Source: Acanthaster planci (lineage: Eukaryota; Echinodermata; Asteroidea; Valvatida; Acanthasteridae). Taken from it: a DNA stretch of 64,000 bases. Each line of letters starts with the position of its first letter. Within the stretch, counting starts at the first letter, position 1. The stretch lies in NCBI RefSeq assembly GCF_001949145.1, contig NW_019091408.1, positions 870,335-934,334 on the forward strand, written 5' to 3'. The position numbers and the translations under genes were made by a program. Under the pieces are notes generated by a model that did no database searches, was not told the DNA's origin, and worked only from the letters and a program-made list of their open reading frames with translations. Of the stretch, positions 33,801-44,468 are shown one piece after another.

Positions 33801-36800
33801 GTAACAAAAGCCTTAATTTGTCAGTAAAGCTAGCAGTTTATTTAAAGTAAATGTGTCTTACTGGTAACTCCATTAAAATTTATGGGCTGCAATGTGTGAT
33901 TGTTTCCTGCAGGAAAACGAGCCCAGGACTGTCCGAAGAATACAGCAATCTTGAGGCGGAGTACATTAAGAACTTGCAGCAGCAGATCTACTTCCTGGAA
34001 CTGGAGGCCAATTTCCTATATCCTTTTCCCCCATAAATTGATTGATTCATAATTCTAGTGGTCAGTAGAAAGCACACAACGTTAGCTTTCCTTAAACAAC
34101 AAGAGCCTTTAAAAATAACTTGTTTCTGAGATGGTCACCGGCATGCATGGTAGCTGGATTGCTCACTTAAGAGAGCTCAGAGAGTATAGCATCTGAGATG
34201 TCTCAAGTTCAAATCCCATTGCAATCAATTTTTTCAGTTCATTCTGGGAAAAAATTATTGGATTCAGCCTCCAAAAGATCCTTTAGAGCCCACAAGGAAT
34301 TTTATTGAGGATCTTGATGGATCAAGAAAGGTAGACCCAACTTCCTATCGCTTCACACGGGGGGCTTCAAGTGACGGCCATGGATAATTTAAGAAGAAAG
34401 ACAAAGACCATTGGTTCCCTTCACTGTTCAGGATTTGAGAGGATTCAGGAAGGTTTCCAGCAACAGTGTCCCGGTAATTAGGATAAATGCGATCTAAGTC
34501 TTGACTTTTCCGTCAGAATCCCTTGACTGAATCAATTTACTCGGGACCAAGCAAGGAAGGCCACCCATCTGCAGCCCAAAATGACTGAAGAGGCCGGAAG
34601 GATGTTGGACACGCTCAAGGTTTGTTGGCTACCGTTGAATTCATGCCAGTGAAGTAGTTGAGACCTCAAAACCATCACAAGTCGAGCGCAAGACCTCCTG
34701 TCTGAATTCAAGTCTCGAGCTATTCAAATGAACTGCAACAAAAGTATTTTTTCCCTATTACTTATGACTGGCCTTGACTACAGCACAGATTTGTGCATCA
34801 GCTATAGAGGGCAGTATACGGATAATGAATGTTTATGAGTGCAGTGGTAAGAATGATATGGTGAGGCAACACATGAAATGTTCCATTTCACAAGACAAAG
34901 CCAAAGTACACAATACATGTACATGTACCTGTCTACATGTACACACATGAATGCAACACCTGCATAAATCTTCGTCATCATTTCCTCTTCTGTTCGGAGA
35001 ACAAATGGTCCTCATGTGTTGTGGCGTCAGCCGTTTTGCAAAACAGATTTGTGACCAAAGTGTGACCACCGCACTGGTAGTATTGTGCAATAGTAGACTG
35101 GTTCCCATCCCTACATTATTGTCCTCCTTACTGGGAATGAAATATATGAAATGGGGATGGGAACCAGTCAAGTGAAATGAAGTTCTGTTCAACAGGTACT
35201 GTTTAATAGAACGAATAATTGAATGACATGTGATCAATGATCCACCAATCAGATGACAAGGATTTATGCAGGTGTTATGTAATACATGTATGTTTTAGTT
35301 GTAGTAGATTGTTGTTTCTGTGTACAGTGGAAAAGGGGCAAAAGAGGGGCTGTCCAATTTTAACTGAAAAAATAGCACTCTTGCACTCTTGACTTGCAAG
35401 TGTTAATCTTGAAGCATAAGCTGCACATGCGATAGCATACTCCCCAACTGATTGTGTGCCCAATTTCTCGCCATTACCTTTTGGACTGAGTTTTAAGATG
35501 CTCAAATTTTTTGCCACATGATTTTTGTTGTCATTTCAAGTCATCAAACGAATGAAGAGACAGTCCATTACTTTGTTTATAAATAGGGACAGTCCATTCC
35601 TCCATATCTTTTATGATCTTCCTAAAATATGAAAGAAAGGAGAATTGAAATTGTTCAGTAAAAGTTAGGAAAGACAGCGATGGTTTTCTCCTTTTTTGTA
35701 AAATAGGTGTTTTTCAGCTTTTGCATCTGAATTTAACTAAATGAGTTTGAACCATTAGCAAAAGACATACATGTACATCTGTCAACAAATTGCAGGAAGA
35801 ATTCAAAGTCTGCCAATCTGCGAGATTCGATGATATCAGTTGTGATGACTACTTTTATAACAGGATTTGCAATCCACAGTGGATGGCCTACACTTGGACA
35901 TCAAGCGGAAAGAATCCAACTTGGACATGGTGAACTCGGAGAAGGAACGGCTGGATGGCCGGCTCAAGCTGTTGCAGGGTGAGTCTTTGTTTAATACAAT
36001 GATCAGAAACCCTTACCTGCAGGATTTGATTTTCATTTCTAGAACTCGCTAGTTCTCTTGCCCAGACAACTCCAGTTCAAGCACTGCCAGATTTGAAAAT
36101 TGTTGATCAGAACTTGGTTGTTGGATCAAACTTGAAACAAACCGTACATCTGAATTTGAGAAATCATGACTTTCGGGCCTGTTTTTTTTATTCCCCCCAA
36201 AAAGATAATTTAGAAAAAGAAAAATCAGAAGCTCATGCGTGTAACTAACAGTCAGTATAATATTGTGTGTTAGAATTTGCTGGTTCAATTACGCCCAAAA
36301 ACTTTTACAAAGTTCACAAACAAGAAAAAGTGACAGATACTGGAATGCATTGCTATAGAATGCTGCATGTTTGTAAACATTCTCATGAAAAAATCTGTGT
36401 GCACTGTGATATGAATAAGTGCACAGAAGCCTCTGCACTGGAGTTCTTATGACTGTCCGCACAGGACTGTTGACTGGCCTTACACTTGAAGCCCATAATG
36501 GTTCATATTTCTTGATCAAGTAATACTATTTACTGTCTGTGTACGAATGAAAAAGGAAACATAATAAGCAAATAAATCAAAATTCAAAATTCTCTGTTGT
36601 AATGGAAAAGAGTTCCGGGAAGTATTCAGTTCAGCATGTCTTTTTTCTCTGACAAGACACCCACAACCGGGAGAAAAAACTACTGGTGGAGGAGATTGTG
36701 CAGCTCAAGAAGCAGAACGAGATGACGTTGAGGGAGATTGCGCAGAAGGAGGAGCAGATCTTTGACGCGAGGAAAGAACTGGACAAAGGCAGCACGTCGC

Positions 36801-39800
36801 TGACGAGTGCCGAGCAGAAGATCAGGATACTCACTGCACAGGTGCTGATTTGAATGAGTTCTTGAAGATGTAACTTCTGCAGGCATGAGCACTGTCCTTG
36901 CCTTTTGTATATACGCATATTTTAATATTGCTATATTCAATTCTGGCCTTGAAACCAAAGACTCTTCAAAAGTACCTTATGAAGAGAAGACAAAGAAAAA
37001 AAATGTTCAAGAAATTTGGGGAGACAACCTCCAATACAGTTGAATTTTCTCGGGGAAAGCCACAGCATCAGGTAGTGCCTGAAAACCCAATTGACATGTC
37101 AGCCTGGTATTCGAACCTGGATGACAGAGTTTGAATGGTTTGAAGGCACCATTGTACCAGCCTGACTTTTCAAGCCTTGTTTCAATCTTTGTGAATATTC
37201 AAGGATGCTGGTTTGCAGACAAAGGCCTGATTGCAGGGTTTTTCATTGCAACTGTTGGGCTGATTTCAGGTCTCAACAAATTATATGTTTAGGCTTCTCT
37301 GGCCTTACTTTGGACCCTGGACAAGAACCTGACTGGCATTCTAGAATCTTTCTCTCTCTCCTTCTTAGTGGATTGGACAAAAGGAGTTGATTTAGCTTTG
37401 CCTCTGGTGCAGGTGTGTAAAAACGTCATGTCCATTATCCCAAGCGTCACGCGGTCGCGACAATCTCTGTTCATTCATGTACAGGTGGACCAGAAGTCTG
37501 ACGAGCTACGACACACCCAGCTTGCGTTGGAGGACAAGCGGGCGGAGCTGCTGAAGGTGCAGACCCAGCTTCAGGAGTTGGAGGATCGTTACTACTCCAG
37601 CACTGCATCCATCCAAGACAAGGCTGTGGAGGAATTCAGGGTAAGGCCCCATGGCAGTTGTACTGTCTGCTATGCCAACTGGCTGTGTATCGGAAGGGGT
37701 GGTCATCCGGGCTGTACATTGGAGTCGTGTGCTCAAGTACTGACCCATATATCATGAACTGGTGCAAGTCACATCGCTTCAACTCGAGTCTACTTCAAGT
37801 CTAAGTCAGTAATTCATGCTCGGCAGATCTCCAAAGAATACCTCATAAGTTTACTGCCATAGCCTGGGGTGTCATGGGCAAAAAATTCAAGAAGTATAGA
37901 TACAATTGTATTTGCAGAATGAGATTCGTGTGATGCAGCACAAGATGAAGGAGACAGAGCTGAACGCCCAGCAAGACCGGTACCTGAAGAACAAGGTAAC
38001 AGCTCGTGTACAATAATTCCTCAAATCAGCTGACTTCCTTGTTTTCCGACTTTTCAGGATGTATGTTGTCAAAAATGGTAGAACACTGACTAAGGCTTGG
38101 TGCAGGTGATTGCCTGTTTTAAACTTAGAGTTGCATTCCTCATGTTAAGAAAGTATATACATTTCAAGGCTTACCTTGAGTACTTGAACTCTAGGACAAA
38201 TGCATATATAGTAAAATCCCAGTGTGATTTTGCAAATTAATTGGTTCGACCACAGTTTTGTGTGTGTGGGACTGCTTTTTCTAAACACACTTTTAAGAAT
38301 CGATCGACTTGTTACTTGTAAATGGTAGTTCACTCTCACATTTCCCCCACGGTTCACTCACGCTATGCTATTGGGCAGTTGCTGACTCCCATCTTGTGTA
38401 ATGTGTATTTACCAGTTTTTTGTCTGTTGTTGTGAGTAGATGTCAGATGACATTGCCAACCTGGTCAAAGAGAATGCTTTGCTGGGGACCCAGGTAGTTG
38501 AGTTACAGAAACAGCTGGACAGAGTAAGTTCTGAGATCCAAAATTTCCAGAGCCAAAGTTACTACAACCTGTGTATCTCCCAATATGTTTATCCGTGTAA
38601 CCTTTAAAAGGCTTGTTAGATTATTATTGTGGGAAGTTTGATCTGATGGCAAGCTTTCATCCTGGAAATCTGCAAAATTTGAATATATCTTGTCTCTCAT
38701 AGATACCGTGACTTCTGCCAGCTGCTTGCCTTACTGCCTTCTTTGCTTGTATGAACTGGCCTTGAATTTTCTGTTTTTTAAATCAGTGAGCTAGTTCTGG
38801 CCAAGTCCGAATAGCTTGGATTGGAAATAACTTTGAAATAAAAATTGGCCTGTGGAAGACACTTGTGAGCAGCTTGATTCCATATTTATAGGTGTGTGGC
38901 ATGGGAGCCTTGGCACTTTGAAAGTGCCTAGCTGTCTCATGCAGAGCGCCCTCAACAGCTCCTGCACAAAGTCTAGATCTATGTTAGCCACTTGCTCAGA
39001 TTGAACCAGCACCCTCCAAGCAAAGCCGTGGCCATGGAGTTTAACCCCGGGTGCCGTTCTCTCTCTCGCAGGAAAGATCACTGAGGGAGAGCCGTGACAC
39101 CAGACACGCTTCCAACATCACCGAACTGGTGACGGTCCGTGACAAAGAGAAGCAGCTCAAGTACGAGCTGGATAAGGCCAGGGAGGAGCTGAAGTATGAA
39201 CGGGACCGTGTACAGCATCTGATGAACCAGGTCAGTCATGTTACCTCTCACATTCTTAACACAGTGTCATTTCATTATGAAACACTCAATGTGGCTTGAC
39301 CTGAAAAGATTAATGTTAACAAGGTGAATTTTGGTATCGATGGTGCCGAGCCCTTATGGTTTTTCTACTAATATCATGTGGTAATTTGACACCAATTTTA
39401 TGAATTTCGAATGTGTTTTTTCCCGTAAAACTGCCATTTTTTAAAGTCAGGTAGGCCAACATTTCTCATTTACCGTGCTCAGTGCAAAGGTTGACTCACA
39501 TTAAAGTATGCACTGTAAATTGCCATATAGCGGCAAAGGCGTTGGTCATCGGACTGAGTTAGAACTTCTCAAATGTACGCTTAATGAATGCCTTCATGCT
39601 CATGCCAAGTTTTAAGGAAATAATTTACGGCACAGCTGAGAACTTTCAGGGCAGGACGCCCCCTGCAGCGGTCTAAAAAAGGACCCTTTAGGGTTAAATG
39701 CACTGGCAGATGTTTTAACAATGCAACTACAGTACAAGTATCATGTACTTGTATCATTCTGTGTATGTTTCTCAATTGATTTCTGCTCAGCTAAAAACAC

Positions 39801-41351
39801 ATGAGGTATGCGTTGGCCGAGCGGCTCCCAGAAATTGGTATGCGAGTCCTCATACATATCCACATTACTTTTGATGTTGTCCAACTATGGGTAAACTCAA
39901 CATGTTTGACATAATCCAATATATGTTCCAGGTTCCAGACACTTCACTTTTTTTTCCACTATTAGCTAGCGAAGCAAGAGCAAGAGCATGTAACTTCCAA
40001 CCTGAGCCAAAACACACTGCGAAGCAGGCTGGCTGAGCTAGAGGGCCGGCTCTCTGGGGTGGAGGTTGAGAACACCCAGCTGCGCAGGGACAAGATGCTA
40101 TTGGTCGATCACGTGTCAGAGCTGCAAAAACAGGTTAAATGCTGGGGAACAATGAAATTATCTGAAATCACATCAGTGACCAAATCTTACAAAAATGAGT
40201 CTCAAGAGCCATTTAAAAGGGGGTCAGGTTGGCATAGTGGGTCTTTCCTCACTTTCCACCTCAGTAGTCCTGGGTTCAATTCCCGACCCAGTCCACATGT
40301 GGATTGGGTTTTCAGTCCCCGCCTGATTTCATGGGTTTTTCCTAAAATATTCTTCTGGGGTTTTCCTGGAGCCATGACTAAAACTGTAACTTCTTCTCAA
40401 TGTCTCCTCTCTACAGGTTTCTTCAGGCTTATGAGCTACAGTGCCTAGGGCACTTTTGAGGAATCCTTGGTGTCCTTACCAGAAAGACTTAAATAAATAA
40501 TAAAAAAAGAACTTTGAGCAGAATCTTTCTGATTAAGCAATAGGAATCCTCATTTTCACTCACATAATATCCCTTTTTTGTCTTGATGCCACACCAAGTG
40601 ACGTCAAAACCAAGAGCTCAATTTTATCTTCCTGATGCAATCTAAGATAAAGTAACTGATAAAAAAGGACATAAGACTCATTTCATGAGATCCAGTCACA
40701 TTGTTTTCACAAGAACTTTTTTCACATTTCATAGTGGCTGTGCATCAGTGCACATTGATAGTAGTTTGAGGTGTCTTCCATAGACATTAGTCAATATGAG
40801 ATTTCAGGATTTGCACAGCCACGTTTTGCATCAAAAAACTGTGAATTATAGAGAACTTTTATGTCTGCATTAAATACCTGCTGATTTCAGGTAGATAGGA
40901 AACTCTTTACCAAGGTGGCGTAGGGTACAGTCATTTGATTTGGAGATACAACGGCAGACTTTGTTTCAAGAAACGATGAGCATGATGCTTTGTAGGTACA
41001 CGGTGGTGCCTTTGTCCAAGTTTAAAGTTCTGGGCCTGAGCGGCTGGGATTTGAAGAAAGTTTTCATTTCTGAGAAATTCACAGAATTCCAATCTAGAGA
41101 GGAATCAGTTTTCCGGTGCTTATAAACTACTTTTTTTTTCTGAATTCTAGGTTGCAGAGCGAGATCAGGAGGCCACAAGAATGCAGAACCACATGCACAC
41201 CATGGAGGGAACATTGGCCGGTCTTGAACGCCGCAACAAACAGGAGAGCTCCCTGCAGAGCCAGCGCTGGGGAGAGTTTGAGAAGATGGCGGAGAGCATG
41301 AAGAACCTGTCCAAGAGCATGACGGCGCGCTCGCTGACGCCGGAGTACTGA
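30843..41351 (+). CDS. Coiled-coil protein of 492 residues, 12 exons, with one AT–AC U12-type intron
   Basis: Exons: 30843-30897, 31479-31572, 33913-34017, 34541-34619, 35864-35978, 36657-36841, 37485-37640, 37918-37995, 38440-38523, 39072-39230, 39966-40133, 41151-41351. They sum to 1479 bases, phase-consistent, ending in TGA. The first ~55 residues are Ser/Arg-rich and probably disordered. From EEYSNLEAEYIKNLQQQIYF to near the C-terminus the protein is almost continuous heptad coiled coil (KESNLDMVNSEKERLDGRLK, VDQKSDELRHTQLALEDKRA, LKYELDKAREELKYERDRVQ), closing with KNLSKSMTARSLTPEY. No enzymatic domain is seen. The exon 3/4 junction splits L-R in EANFLRDQARK and uses ATATCCTTTT...AC. I do not recognise the family by name; a structural, possibly ciliary or centrosomal, protein is a guess from composition. 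AATAAA at 41588-41593 is a good poly(A) signal. All other introns read as GT–AG. Confidence 0.9.
31842..32405 (+). repeat. 91-bp satellite with A-B-B higher-order organisation
   Basis: Monomers start near 31842, 31932, 32024, 32116, 32208, 32299 and 32389, each opening GTAGCACTGTGTAGCAGCGG. Type A has CGTGCGCAAG and GCTACACGCCCTGACCCC; type B has TTGTGCACAAG and GCTACACGCCGCGGCCCC. The visible order is A, B, B, A, B, B-variant, so the trimer of about 274 bp is itself repeated. Each monomer carries the hairpin GGTGTAGCACTTTTTGCTAC. The array enters the Ns at 32406. Confidence 0.85.
32406..32576. other. Assembly gap inside the satellite array
   Basis: Run of 171 Ns. It falls in the middle of the 91-bp tandem array, so true array length is unknown and the gap size is probably arbitrary or collapsed. 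Open frames across it are artefacts. Confidence 0.98.
34018..34540 (+). other. U12-type AT–AC intron of the coiled-coil gene
   Basis: The exon ends ...AATTTCCT and the intron opens ATATCCTTTTC, an exact match to the U12 5' splice-site consensus (RTATCCTTT). Near the 3' end TCCCTTGAC (34520-34528) fits the U12 branch-point consensus (TTCCTTRAC), and the intron ends in AC at 34539-34540, about 12 bases after the branch. Splicing here is the only way found to keep the frame (FL|RDQARKATHLQPK). No GT donor fits. The intron also contains a tRNA-like repeat near 34150-34230. Confidence 0.9.
34145..34235 (+). repeat. tRNA-like SINE remnant within the U12 intron
   Basis: GCTCACTTAAGAGAGCTCAG followed by GAGATGTCTC and a box B-like AAGTTCAAATCCC resembles a decayed tRNA-derived head. 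The acceptor stem does not close, so it is not a working tRNA gene. The tail sequence is unlike the SINE at 8376 and 40215. Confidence 0.45.
35094..35175. repeat. Short hairpin palindrome in coiled-coil gene intron 4
   Basis: GACTGGTTCCCATCCC near 35097 pairs with GGGATGGGAACCAGTC near 35153, leaving a loop of about 40 bases. It may be a very small foldback element or a decayed MITE. Nothing else is seen in it. Confidence 0.6.
40215..40508 (+). repeat. tRNA-derived SINE copy (family member 2) with A-rich tail
   Basis: The head is GTCAGGTTGGCATAGTGG and the box B-like segment is CTGGGTTCAATTCCCGACCC. The body matches the copy at 8376 (CATGTGGATTGGGTTTTCAG, TAAAACTGTAACTTCTT). The element ends AAATAAATAATAAAAAAAG, a typical SINE tail. 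It lies in intron 11 of the coiled-coil gene, 80 bases after the exon 11 donor, in the sense orientation. Confidence 0.85.
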
Positions 41352-41404
41352 GAAGGGAGGGGCTAATTTGGGACAGAGAGGGATTGCGGGGGTCACGGCA
41401 TCTA

Positions 41405-41530
41405 CCGGCAGAACCCTGCAGAGCACTGCTGGGGTGGGTGTGAGAAGACAGCTGATGAGAGCATGAAGTTACCAGGACCTCTCTTAAAGAGCATGAAGGC
41501 GTGCTGCTGACACCAGAGTCTTGAAGGAGG
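41405..41530 (+). repeat. Degenerate tandem copy of the last coding exon in the 3' UTR
   Basis: CTGCAGAGCACTGCTGGGGT, GAGAGCATGAAG, AAGAGCATGAAGGCGTG and CTGCTGACACCAGAGT repeat in order the exon 12 blocks CTGCAGAGCCAGCGCTGGGG, GAGAGCATGAAG, AAGAGCATGACGGCGCG and TCGCTGACGCCGGAGT at about 41256-41348. The offset is about 168 bp. The copy has indels and no open frame, so it is a dead duplication just past the stop codon. Confidence 0.85.
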
Positions 41531-41587
41531 CGGCGGGATGGGGCTAGTTAGGGGTATAGACCCATCAGTGGAAGTTTGTGTGCTGCA

Positions 41588-41593
41588 AATAAA
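41588..41593 (+). terminator. Poly(A) signal of the coiled-coil gene
   Basis: Canonical AATAAA 237 bases after the stop codon at 41349-41351, followed by a T-rich segment (TTTCTTTATTTTTAC). It is the first AATAAA after the stop on the plus strand. Confidence 0.65.
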
Positions 41594-44279
41594 AACTACA
41601 ATATATAATGTATGTTTCTTTATTTTTACTGTATTTGTCAATGTGTCATAGACTAGCACAAGTGATTTCTGTAGTCTGAGTTAAGTGAGGCACTAGAAAT
41701 GCTGAAAAAAGGGTGTGTTCATTATTTCAGCTTTAAAAAAGAAACCTTTCTTTTGTCTTGAACAGTGTATCGGCACTGGCTAGTTTTTACCAAGTCGAGA
41801 GAAATTAAATTTGAAGCCTGCTTGCTGCATTTTGTTTTGTGTGCTGTTTTTTTCATAATTACCTCAGGTCTGTTGCATTGCTGATTCAACTATAAAAACA
41901 AACTGTTCTTATGAGTTAACATATAACACAGGAATTGGTCTATTCAACAATTCACTTATGTTTATACATGTATGTATTGTATCCGTAATTGGTTTGTATT
42001 TTTTAGTGTAGATTATTCCGTGGTTTTTACCTTTTTGGTCTGTTTTTGAACCTAAATTCATGTCTCTGAGATTTTCTCACATGCTACTAACTTCCAGTCC
42101 AAAACCTGTTCCATCCAGTGCTTGTTTAAATGCTCCTGGGATTCAAAAGGAGTCATCTAATATCGGCACCATTTCTCATAACTTGTTCAGGTCCTGTGTC
42201 ATTTTTCCCAACCTGCTTATCCGTCCTCAGCATACAGTAGAATCTGTCCAACTTTCAGTTTTTCTTGGCCAACATGCTAATGGATGGGACTTTGTTGTGG
42301 TATATCAATTTTATTTCAATTTTCAGCTTCTAAGTTTTAGCATGCGCTTTATTTGGGCCCTATGTACTTTCTTTTAGCTCTATGAACAAGATGAATCATA
42401 TAATCGCGATGAACTCTAGCTGTGGTGGTAGGAGATGAGTTAAAACATTCCTTTATTTACTCCTTGTTCACATGAAATGGTTTCCTTAGAAGTACAGTGA
42501 GATGTGAATTCTGAATTACATGTATATTTAAAGTTCTTTACGTGGTGTTAAAGCCAAGTTTCTAAAAAATCACTTCAGGCTCTGTATGAGATTTATCCTT
42601 TTTAAAACAATGTTTTTATAATTTCGAAAAAAGATTTACGCAGTTTTGTGCCCCTATCACAATGGAAGCTAGCATAGGTGCTGTTTTCAATAACTGTACG
42701 AGCCTTATTGATTTGTTTATTGAGCAAAGATTCCGATATTTTTGTACCTTTTTGTAAAATGGACAGTGTAGAATTTTAGCTCTGTGCAAAATGAGGTTGA
42801 AGACACTTTGGCAAGTTAGCAGGGTGTTTATCATCACATGAAGTACACACACAAGAAAGTATGAAGAAAAGAGTTCAAACTAAAAGCAGTGCCGGGGAAA
42901 AAAAGAAACTATTTAAGTTTGCTTTCTAAAACAAGTGCCTTATCAATGTCATACTTAAGATAGCGTATACTTCTAGATATTTCCTCGGATTTGAAGCCTT
43001 CCAATATTTCTAAAAATTGACCAAACTGCACAGGAAAAAAAGGAGCACTAGTTGTCACTGGAAGAGTTTTTAAAATAATAATTCTGTAACACCTTAAAAT
43101 ATATGTACACATTCTTAGTGAATACTGATCCTTTATTTCACACCCTAAACACTGCATCATGAAAAATTAGGAAGAGGGGAATTTGTTATTTCAAATCCTG
43201 GGGTGTATATGTCATTGGGTCCAATGATTTTCATATAACAGGGAGTGAATTTCATTAAAAAGAATGTAAAAATGACTGGAATTGTAATTTTACCAAAGAT
43301 AAGGATACATTTATACAAAAAGGATAAAAATTTATGATAAAAGAATGACGTTTATCAGAAGAGAATACATTTGTGATTCTTATATAGTAGCTTAATGGTA
43401 TTGATACGATCATTATGGTGTATAGTTTAAAACTTAGATTAAACAGAAATTTAACAGGAACAAACTACAATATGCTTCATTATTTCGTTATATATAATTT
43501 GCAGTAAAAAATTGATTTTCAGTTTGTTTTTGTTTTCAAGAATTAATCCACACAATTATGTTCAGCACTTAAAATTCAAAATCAATTTTGTTTCTCCCAA
43601 CAACCCTCCCCCCCAAAAAAAATGAAACTCAAAACAAAGTATGCTGTACTTTTCATAGATGAGGGGTTTCGGCCAAATCATGACCCCCCCAAAAAAGAGA
43701 CAATTTTGTGGAAAATAGATGAGACAGTGCACTAAATGGTCACAGTAATGAAGAATGATGTCTAACCAGTCAATACCCGCTAGCGGGGGGAAGAGCAGTT
43801 AAAAATTCAATTTGGCAAATTGCTGAGTTTTCAATTCAAATCTTAAGTAAAGCCTGAATGTCCAAAATCACTTTAGCTCCGATAAATGTTCTTTTGACAA
43901 AATACATATTTAAAATCATTGTGTTTGTTTCTTTTAGAAAAATAGCTTCACCATACGAAACCAGATCCAACAAAATGAGTCGAGCATATTTTTAACCTGT
44001 TTGCATGTGTAGTGTGAAGAAAATTCAACCTACTAAAGCTTCCCAATTTGACATAATTCAATTTAAAATCCAAACAATTGGTAGGTAAAAACATAATACG
44101 GTCCCTAGTTGTGCTGTACATGGTCTGTCTATCCGCTCAGAGCAGGAAATTAAGAGGGCACATGTACATGTATATCTTTCAGTAGCAACCAAAGTCATTG
44201 GGAGGGAACCAACCACATGCGTACACAATTTCATGTGAGTTTATCACTGGATGTGCTCAAAAAACACTGCCAAGTTATT
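41594..44279. other. Convergent intergenic region
   Basis: AT-rich space between the 3' ends of the coiled-coil gene (plus) and the ECHDC3-like gene (minus). Apart from the candidate minus-strand terminal exon at 42909-43025 I see no gene. Homopolymer-rich patches occur near 43600-43700. Confidence 0.45.
42909..43025 (-). CDS. Candidate terminal exon of an unrecognised gene
   Basis: On the minus strand a strong pyrimidine tract plus acceptor (CTCCTTTTTTTCCTGTGCAG) is followed by 38 codons beginning FGQFLEILEGFKSEEISRSI and ending LVLESKLK before TAG. A minus-strand AATAAA is available near 42720. The composition (amphipathic, charged) is protein-like, but no upstream exon partner was found before ECHDC3 ends at 44469, and I cannot name the family. 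It could be a chance open frame. Confidence 0.4.
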   Translation of the reverse strand, partial: FGQFLEILEGFKSEEISRSIRYLKYDIDKALVLESKLK

Positions 44280-44285
44280 TTTATT
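44280..44285 (-). terminator. Poly(A) signal of the ECHDC3-like gene
   Basis: AATAAA on the minus strand (TTTATT on plus), about 185 bases beyond the TGA at 44471-44469. Confidence 0.55.
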
Positions 44286-44468
44286 GGAATGCAGGGTGTG
44301 TGCATGGGCCAGGCTGGAAAGCTTCCCAGCAGCCTGTCCCTTCTTTGCCACTGAGGGTGCACCTCTACTCGGGGCAGATACTAAGCTCGTAAAAAATCAA
44401 AAGTGACATCGGTGACGGGCGACTCATTTTGTTGGGTTAGGATTGTGCATAGCTCCTCTGTCCCAGCC

